From an uncultured Roseiflexaceae bacterium (GTDB lineage: Bacteria > Chloroflexota > Chloroflexia > Chloroflexales > Roseiflexaceae), in contig CAIZHO010000254.1 of the NCBI GenBank assembly GCA_903932805.1, positions 1-11,392 of the forward strand: a DNA stretch of 11,392 bases. The letters are read 5' to 3'. The notes beneath the pieces are model-generated. The model did no database searches. It saw only the letters and a list, made by a program, of their open reading frames with translations, and was not told the DNA's origin. The translations under genes and the position numbers were made by a program. Positions 6,920 through 11,392 of this stretch are shown here, one piece after another. The first letter of the stretch is position 1. Every line of letters begins with the position of its first letter.

Positions 6920-8104
6920 ATGACCGAAGAGACCAAAAACCCAACCCCAGAGAGCGCCGAAACCCCAGTGGCCAGCGCCGAAACCCCAGTGGCCAGCGCC
7001 GAAACCCCAGTGGTCAGCGCCGCGACGGCTGACGTGAGCACGGATGTCGCCGAAAAGCGCTCCAAAAAAGGCATGCAAGAGCTGGTCGCTGGCCAAATTT
7101 TGCAGGGCAAAGTCAAGTCCGTCACCCCGTACGGTGCCTTCATCAGCATCGGTGTCGGCCGTGACGGCTTGGTCCATATCTCTGAACTGGCTGATGCCCG
7201 GGTCGAGAAGGTCGAAGACGTGGTTGTTGTGGGCCAGGATGTCACCGTCAAGGTGCTCGAAGTCGACCAGTCCAAGAACCGCATCAGCTTGACCATGCGC
7301 ACCCAGGAGCGCCCCGCTCGCACCGAGCGCCGCCGCCGCCCCGAAGTGAACAGCGATGCCATCAACGCCCTGCATGCAGGTGATTCGATCGAAGGGATCG
7401 TCAAGAGCACGACCGCCATTGGTGCATTCGTCGATATCGGCGTCGGCAAAGACGGCCTGGTCCACATCTCTGAACTCGCCGACACCCGTGTCGCCAAGGT
7501 CGAAGACGCCGTGACCATCGGCCAGTCATACACCTTCAAAATCATCGAAATCGACCCTGCCCAGGGTCGCATCAGCCTGAGCCTGCGCCGTGCCAGCACC
7601 GACCCCAAGTTGGATGCCATCAGCCAGGGCCAAATTTTGCAGGGCAAGGTCAGCGGGCATTCCCCGTTCGGCGTCTTTGTCAACATCGGCGTCGGTCGCG
7701 ACGGGCTGGTACACAGCAGCGAGATCCCCGGCGGCAAAAAGCCCGAGATCGGCACCGAGTTGCAGGTACGTGTGCTCAACGTCGATACGGCCAACAACCG
7801 CATCAGCCTGAGCGCCTACCTGGAAGACCGCCCAGCCAGCGAGCGCCCCGACCGTGCTGCCCGTCAGCCACGTGAGGACCGTCCCGCCGGTGAGCGCCGC
7901 CCGAAGCGCGACGACAACCGCAAACCCGAGACCTACACTTCGGCCTCGAGCGCTGAAGCAGGCTTCGAGGGGGATGCAACCCTGGCCGACTTGGCTGCCC
8001 GCTTCGGCGCCGAGACGCGCGAGAAGTCCAACCGCACCGGTGGCACCCGTGGTGGCACTGCGCTGCCCAGCGATGTCATCAAGCGCACACTCAACGTCGA
8101 ATAA
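6920..8104 (+). CDS. three-S1-domain RNA-binding protein (ribosomal protein S1-like)
   Basis: 394-aa RNA-binding protein with three S1 (OB-fold) domains at about 54-127, 151-223 and 235-300. Each has the GxF/V...GLVH.SE core and an RISL(S/T) end. Proteins of this kind act as bS1 homologs that help 30S subunits bind mRNA, or as general mRNA-binding factors. It is shorter than the six-domain E. coli S1 but within the range of the shorter S1 proteins of other phyla. The N-terminus (1-50) is low-complexity with AETPVAS repeats. Residues 303-335 are rich in Arg, Asp and Pro, likely disordered and RNA-binding, followed by a conserved-looking short tail. ATG 6920 has a strong AGGAGGA (6904-6910). 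It starts 46 bp after the ChlD-like frame without a clear terminator or promoter between, so read-through from the chelatase gene is possible. A 13-bp hairpin follows its stop. Confidence 0.93.
   Translation: MTEETKNPTPESAETPVASAETPVASAETPVVSAATADVSTDVAEKRSKKGMQELVAGQILQGKVKSVTPYGAFISIGVGRDGLVHISELADARVEKVEDVVVVGQDVTVKVLEVDQSKNRISLTMRTQERPARTERRRRPEVNSDAINALHAGDSIEGIVKSTTAIGAFVDIGVGKDGLVHISELADTRVAKVEDAVTIGQSYTFKIIEIDPAQGRISLSLRRASTDPKLDAISQGQILQGKVSGHSPFGVFVNIGVGRDGLVHSSEIPGGKKPEIGTELQVRVLNVDTANNRISLSAYLEDRPASERPDRAARQPREDRPAGERRPKRDDNRKPETYTSASSAEAGFEGDATLADLAARFGAETREKSNRTGGTRGGTALPSDVIKRTLNVE
6953..7015 (+). repeat. three tandem 21-bp repeats (AETPVAS heptapeptide)
   Basis: Copies at 6953-6973, 6974-6994 and 6995-7015. 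The first two are identical and the third differs by one base (the A-to-V change in ETPVVS). They keep the reading frame and encode a flexible N-terminal segment of the S1 protein. Copy number is likely to vary between strains. Confidence 0.9.
7091..7110 (+). repeat. 20-bp direct repeat shared with 7628-7647 (S1 domains 1 and 3)
   Basis: The same 20 bases occur at 7091-7110 and 7628-7647, 537 bp (179 codons) apart. Both encode GQILQGK at the start of S1 domains 1 and 3. Exact identity at synonymous positions, including TTT-TTG-type choices uncommon here, suggests recent duplication or gene conversion between the domains. Confidence 0.8.
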
Positions 8105-8116
8105 TACCGTTCCCCG

Positions 8117-8145
8117 CCCCGCCTGCACCAGTGGTGCAGGCGGGG
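8117..8145 (+). terminator. 13-bp perfect hairpin after the S1 gene
   Basis: CCCCGCCTGCACC (8117-8129) pairs perfectly with the mirror arm at 8133-8145 over a 3-nt loop, 12 bp after the S1 stop codon. No T run follows, so it may work as a poor intrinsic terminator or as a 3'-end stabiliser. Its place between two transcription units supports a 3'-end role. Confidence 0.65.
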
Positions 8146-8186
8146 ATTGCGCGACGATGACAAGCAGGCAGCCACGGCTTGGCTAT

Positions 8187-8216
8187 TTGACACACGCGCA
8201 CGCGCACCGGTATAAT
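8187..8216 (+). promoter_or_regulatory. perfect-consensus sigma70-type promoter of rpmH-rnpA-yidC-khpB
   Basis: TTGACA (8187-8192), 18-bp spacer, TATAAT (8211-8216). Transcription should start near 8223, giving a leader of about 72 nt. The leader contains a 6-bp hairpin, GTGTTG/CAACAC (8233-8248), and a smaller one at 8264-8277 just before the rpmH ribosome site. This is the strongest promoter in the window, fitting a ribosomal protein gene. Confidence 0.9.
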
Positions 8217-8294
8217 GGCATATTGTATTGACGTGTTGCGACCAACACAACGGAACATCATGTGGCCAACTGTGGCTATTGAAGGGGTTAGATA

Positions 8295-8468
8295 ATGCCC
8301 AAACGTACATGGCAACCAAAGCGTATTCCACGCCGCCGCAAGCACGGCTTTTTGGAGCGGATGAAAACCAAAGACGGTCGTGCCGTATTGAAGCGCCGCC
8401 GGTTGTCCGGTCGCTGGCGATTGACGGTGAGCGACGAGCGGCGAGCAGTACAGCGGACCAGCCGCTAA
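8295..8468 (+). CDS. rpmH: 50S ribosomal protein bL34
   Basis: 57-aa, very basic protein of the large ribosomal subunit. It contains the family core: KRTWQPKR at the start, [20 protein letters not shown] in the middle, and GRWRLTV. The last 12 residues ([12 protein letters not shown]) go beyond the usual end of the 44-47-aa bL34 family. The ATG at 8295 has AAGGGG (8282-8287) 7 bases upstream. It is first in the rpmH-rnpA-yidC-khpB operon, directly after the consensus promoter, and 26 bp from rnpA. Confidence 0.95.
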   Translation: MPKRTWQPKRIPRRRKHGFLERMKTKDGRAVLKRRRLSGRWRLTVSDERRAVQRTSR

Positions 8469-8494
8469 GTATCGTAGAGAGAGCGGGCTGAACG

Positions 8495-8857
8495 ATGAAA
8501 CGGCAGTATCGCTTGCGTCGACCAGCGCACTTCCAACGAGTGCGCACCCATGGCAATCACCATGACGATGCAAGACTGTCTATCAGCGTTGCGCCCGCTC
8601 GTCAACGTACCGCACGATGCGGCATAGTGGTCGCTCGCCGTCACGGTGGAGCGGTCACTCGCAATCGTATAAAGCGTCGGGTGCGCGAGGCAATCCGCCT
8701 CCAGTATCAATACATTCGTGGGAATGTGGACATTGTGTTTATTGCACGCTCACGTTCCCTGTTGTTGACCCCTTTCCCCAAACTCCTCGATCTGGTTGCT
8801 ACTCTTCTGCGGCGTGCTGGTGCATATACCCCCACCGAGGCCGCGCCCACGCACTAA
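8495..8857 (+). CDS. rnpA: ribonuclease P protein component
   Basis: 120-aa basic protein subunit of RNase P, which helps the RNA subunit bind the 5' leader of precursor tRNAs. Diagnostic features: the N-terminal MKRQYRLRRPAHFQRVRTHG segment and the RNR signature RNRIKRRVREAIR (about 57-69). Length is normal for the family. The start at 8495 has only a weak purine-rich site (AGAGAGAGCGGG) upstream, so translation may be coupled to rpmH. It is followed by yidC, whose start lies 12 bp after its stop; the small YidD gene often found between rnpA and yidC is absent. Confidence 0.95.
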   Translation: MKRQYRLRRPAHFQRVRTHGNHHDDARLSISVAPARQRTARCGIVVARRHGGAVTRNRIKRRVREAIRLQYQYIRGNVDIVFIARSRSLLLTPFPKLLDLVATLLRRAGAYTPTEAAPTH

Positions 8858-8869
8858 AAGGTGATTCCC

Positions 8870-9775
8870 ATGGCATTATGGACCTCGCTTGTATCGTTCC
8901 TCGAAGCAATGTTGATGACGTTCTACAGCTGGACCGGCAATGGTGGTGTGGCAGTCATCATTTTTACCATCATCGCCCGGTTGGTGCTGCTCCCATTGAC
9001 AGTGCGCCAGCTCCAGTCGAGCCGCAAGATTCAAGCCCTCCAGCCTGCCCTGCAAGAGCTCCAACGCAAACACGGCAAAGACCCACAGCGCCTGCAACAA
9101 GAGACCATGGCACTCTACAAAGAGAACAATGCCAACCCGGTGACGGGTTGTCTGCCGATGATCTTCCAATTGCCGCTGTTTTTGGGTATTTACCAAGCAG
9201 TCTTTCATCTCACCAGCGTCGCCCCAGCCGAATATGCTGCTGCCAGCATGTTGACGGTGTTGCAGAATGCCGGCAATATGGGCACGGCGATTGCTGCGAC
9301 CACATTGAATCAACCCCCCCTCTCCGGTGGATTTTTGTGGTTGATTGACCTCGGCAAAACTGATCCGTACTACATTTTGCCGGTGTTGTCGGTCATCTTT
9401 CAACTCATTGTGCAGCTGATGTCGACCCCACGGGTCCAAGACCCGCAACAAAAGGCGATGACGCAGACGTTGCTGTTCATGCCGTTGTTATTCGGCTACA
9501 TCGGCTTCACGTTCCCTTCCGGTGCGGTGTTGTACTGGGTGGTCGGTAGCATTTTGTCGATGATTCAGCAGTATGTCATCGGTGGCTGGGGATCACTCGC
9601 CAACTATTTGAAGTTTTTGCCGACCGATGCAGGCTTCTTCCCACCACCGGTAGTGGTGGGGGTGAGTCAGCACGAAGTCGAAGCGAGCCATGCACAGTCC
9701 AAGACGACCGCAGAGTTCTGGGACGTGCTCAAACCGCTCAACGATCCTGACCACAAGCCGACCGCAACTAAGTAG
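8870..9775 (+). CDS. yidC: YidC/Oxa1-family membrane protein insertase
   Basis: 301-aa insertase that places membrane proteins into the cytoplasmic membrane, alone or with SecYEG. It is the short type without the large periplasmic domain of Gram-negative YidC. Seen: hydrophobic helix at about 26-46 carrying Arg37 (FTIIARLVLLPL), the conserved groove arginine; a charged coiled cytoplasmic loop (about 47-92); helix at 96-113 with the CLPMIFQLPLFLGIYQ signature; helices at about 168-185, 200-215 and 217-236 with FPSGAVLYWVVGSILSMIQQ. The N-terminus has no lipobox Cys. The C-terminal tail (about 240-301) is polar. The frame could start at GTG 8861, but AAGGTGA (8858-8864) is an ideal ribosome site for ATG 8870, and the GTG lies inside that site. 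It is followed by khpB after 29 bp. Confidence 0.95.
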   Translation: MALWTSLVSFLEAMLMTFYSWTGNGGVAVIIFTIIARLVLLPLTVRQLQSSRKIQALQPALQELQRKHGKDPQRLQQETMALYKENNANPVTGCLPMIFQLPLFLGIYQAVFHLTSVAPAEYAAASMLTVLQNAGNMGTAIAATTLNQPPLSGGFLWLIDLGKTDPYYILPVLSVIFQLIVQLMSTPRVQDPQQKAMTQTLLFMPLLFGYIGFTFPSGAVLYWVVGSILSMIQQYVIGGWGSLANYLKFLPTDAGFFPPPVVVGVSQHEVEASHAQSKTTAEFWDVLKPLNDPDHKPTATK

Positions 9776-9804
9776 CCCCTTCGTCTTGTACCGAGGAGAT
9801 GCAC

Positions 9805-10491
9805 ATGTCAAAGCAGAAGCCCTCGATCGAAATAAGCGCACGAACCGTCGCCGATGCCGTCGACCTCGCGCTTGCCCAGCTAGGTCGTGATCGCGACGAA
9901 GTCGCCATCGAGATCTTGATCAGCGGCAACGACGAAGAAGAAGCCCTCGTGCGTGTCAGTGTGGTCGACGACGAACCAAGCGAACCCGCCAGCCACGAAG
10001 ACTTGGCCAAACATGCCCGTCATGTGCTCGAACAAATGCTCGAACACATGGGTATCGAAGGATTCGTATCGGCAGTCAAAACCACCGCACCGGCCCAAGA
10101 TGGCGGCGTCGAAGAGACGATTACCCTGCATGTCGAAGGTGCTGACGAAGAAGCGATGGGCTTGTTGATTGGGCGCCGCGGCGACACCCTGCGTTCGATC
10201 CAGTTTATGGTTAACCTGCTCGCTGGGCGTACCAGTCGCAAATGGCCGCAAATTGTCGTCGATGTGGGCAACTACCGGCAGCGTCGCCAAGAAATGCTCG
10301 AAAGCATGGCCCGGCGGATGGCAGAACGCGTGCGCCAGAGCAAAACGCCACATTACTTTGAACCGATGTCGGGCGCTGATCGACGCTACATCCACCTCGC
10401 ACTCCGCGACGACCCAACGGTCTACACCGAGTCCGAAGGCGAAGGTGAGACGCGCAAAATCGTCATCTTCCCCGCCAAAGCAGACAACTAA
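9805..10491 (+). CDS. khpB: RNA-binding protein KhpB/Jag (Jag-N, KH, R3H)
   Basis: 228-aa single-stranded nucleic-acid-binding protein of the Jag/SpoIIIJ-associated (KhpB, EloR) family, cytoplasmic. In Firmicutes it works with KhpA in RNA-based control of cell elongation and division. Domains: Jag-N (about 1-50, SIEISARTVADAVDLAL), an acidic connector, KH domain with the GxxG loop in LIGRRGDTLRSIQ (GRRG 123-126), and R3H domain with RRYIH (Arg193, His197) near the C-terminus. Start: ATG 9799 is in frame but touches GAGGAG (9793-9798); ATG 9805 has the right 6-base spacing and is preferred. Linkage to yidC is classic (spoIIIJ-jag). It ends the operon before an intrinsic terminator. Confidence 0.95.
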   Translation: MSKQKPSIEISARTVADAVDLALAQLGRDRDEVAIEILISGNDEEEALVRVSVVDDEPSEPASHEDLAKHARHVLEQMLEHMGIEGFVSAVKTTAPAQDGGVEETITLHVEGADEEAMGLLIGRRGDTLRSIQFMVNLLAGRTSRKWPQIVVDVGNYRQRRQEMLESMARRMAERVRQSKTPHYFEPMSGADRRYIHLALRDDPTVYTESEGEGETRKIVIFPAKADN

Positions 10492-10513
10492 CACGACCTC
10501 CGACACGGCACGG

Positions 10514-10553
10514 CGCGGTCAGGAGCACAAGCGACTGACCGCGTTGCTTTTTT
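10514..10553 (+). terminator. intrinsic terminator after khpB
   Basis: CGCGGTCAG (10514-10522) pairs perfectly with CTGACCGCG (10535-10543) over a 12-nt loop, followed by TTGC and six T (10548-10553). This is a standard Rho-independent terminator, 23 bp after the khpB stop. It sits immediately before the ribosome site of the next gene. Confidence 0.85.
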
Positions 10554-10563
10554 AGGTGACACT

Positions 10564-11392
10564 ATGAACCCAGACTACCTCATGCTTGGCCATATCACCA
10601 GCGACCTCCTCCCTGATGGCTCGACCATCCCCGGCGGCACATCGCTCTACGCAGCCCGCACCGCCCAACGCCTCGGTCGCCGCCCCGGCATTGTCTCTGC
10701 CAAAGCGACATTACCCGTCGATTGGCCCACCGATGTACCGGTCGCCACGGTCGGTCACAGCAACGCTCCGATCTTCGAGAACCGTTACACACCCAACGGC
10801 CGCATCCAGTTCCTCCATGGCGATGCACAGCCCCTGGCTGCCAGCGACATCCCAACCGCCTGGCGTGGTGCCCCCATCGTCCATTTGGGGCCGATATTGG
10901 CCGAGACACCGCTCACCCTCGTCGACGCGTTCCCCGATGCGCTCATCGGGATGACCCCACAAGGGATGATGCGCCGCTGGGCTGCGCCGTTCCCCTGCCA
11001 AATCGAGTACATCCCATTCGAACCGGCAGCAGCGTTGTTGCGCCGCGTCGACATCTTGGTCATGAGCATCGAAGACGTGCACGGCGACCGCTCGGTGGCT
11101 GAGCGCTATGCCGAGCACTGCGGGATTGTGGCATTAACCTACGGAGCCCGCGGAGCCGACATCTTTATCGCCGGCAACCCCATCCACATCCCTGCCTTCC
11201 CAGCGGTCGAAGTCGACCCGACCGGTGCCGGTGATGTCTTTGCGGCAGCCCTGCTGGTGCGTTACCACGAGACCCGCGACGCCATCGTGGCTGGCTATTT
11301 CGCTGCTGTGGTGGCTGCCGCCAGCGTCGAGGGACTGGGCATCTCGGCGATCCCGGACAGAGGTACCATCGAGACACGGGTGCAACAACACC
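10564..11392 (+). CDS. PfkB/ribokinase-family carbohydrate kinase (partial, C-terminus off the right edge)
   Basis: Sugar or nucleoside kinase of the PfkB family; 276 codons are visible and the family is usually about 300 aa, so only the end is missing. Seen: the N-terminal di-glycine motif IPGGTSLYAARTAQRLG (Gly24-Gly25, substrate-binding region) and the C-terminal signature VDPTGAGDVFAAALL with the catalytic base Asp224 and the anion-hole GAG. The N-terminal lid region is short compared with ribokinase. The substrate (ribose, adenosine, fructose or another sugar) cannot be told. ATG 10564 has AGGTGA (10554-10559). This ribosome site begins right at the end of the khpB terminator T run, with no promoter visible between, so expression probably depends on read-through or on a promoter inside khpB. 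Confidence 0.9.
   Translation, partial: MNPDYLMLGHITSDLLPDGSTIPGGTSLYAARTAQRLGRRPGIVSAKATLPVDWPTDVPVATVGHSNAPIFENRYTPNGRIQFLHGDAQPLAASDIPTAWRGAPIVHLGPILAETPLTLVDAFPDALIGMTPQGMMRRWAAPFPCQIEYIPFEPAAALLRRVDILVMSIEDVHGDRSVAERYAEHCGIVALTYGARGADIFIAGNPIHIPAFPAVEVDPTGAGDVFAAALLVRYHETRDAIVAGYFAAVVAAASVEGLGISAIPDRGTIETRVQQH

Noticed and set aside
6793..7803. 336-codon open frame on the minus strand opposite the S1 gene
   Set aside because: Low-complexity Ser/Thr/Arg-rich translation that mirrors the S1 repeats; no ribosome site or domain. It is an antisense shadow.

Overview
The window looks like chromosomal DNA of a moderately high-GC bacterium, most plausibly a Chloroflexota member. That is an inference from the mix of genes: a single-membrane-type YidC, a KhpB/Jag with KH and R3H domains, a three-domain S1 protein, and a ChlI/ChlD-type chelatase gene with a Cys4 insertion. 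No marker gene fixes the taxon. There are no mobile elements, CRISPR arrays, tRNAs or rRNAs, and the gene content is mostly housekeeping.

Layout. Positions 1-4557 are read leftwards: a GH2 glycoside hydrolase (beta-mannosidase/beta-galactosidase type) followed by two tandem paralogous M20D amidohydrolases, the last one cut by the left edge. A divergent promoter region (about 4594-4796) carries two near-consensus sigma70-type promoters back to back. From 4796 everything is read rightwards: a chelatase AAA+ ATPase (ChlI-like), a von Willebrand (ChlD-like) segment, an S1 RNA-binding protein, a strong hairpin, then a perfect-consensus promoter driving rpmH-rnpA-yidC-khpB (jag). That run ends at an intrinsic terminator, directly followed by a PfkB-family sugar kinase cut by the right edge.

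The most interesting element is the junction of the ChlI-like and ChlD-like frames. The ChlI-like frame (364 aa) ends a few bases after a run of nine A (5872-5880). In its reading register this run contains the heptamer A_AAA_AAG, the efficient -1 slip site known from E. coli dnaX. The -1 frame is open only from 5845, has no ATG, GTG or TTG before 6037, and encodes an acidic linker plus a complete MIDAS-type von Willebrand domain. A perfect 7-bp stem starts at the end of the slip site. I infer that one gene makes two proteins. Normal reading gives a free small AAA+ subunit. A -1 shift gives a 692-aa medium subunit, AAA+ plus linker plus VWA. From memory, programmed frameshifting in chlD genes has been described as a way to make both small and medium chelatase subunits; I could not check that here. 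The metal (Co for B12, or Mg for bacteriochlorophyll) cannot be told from this window because no CobN/ChlH large subunit is present.

The rpmH-rnpA-yidC-khpB block is the conserved ribosome / RNase P / membrane insertase / RNA-binding cluster often found near the origin. Here no dnaA or DnaA-box cluster lies next to it, so an origin is not supported.
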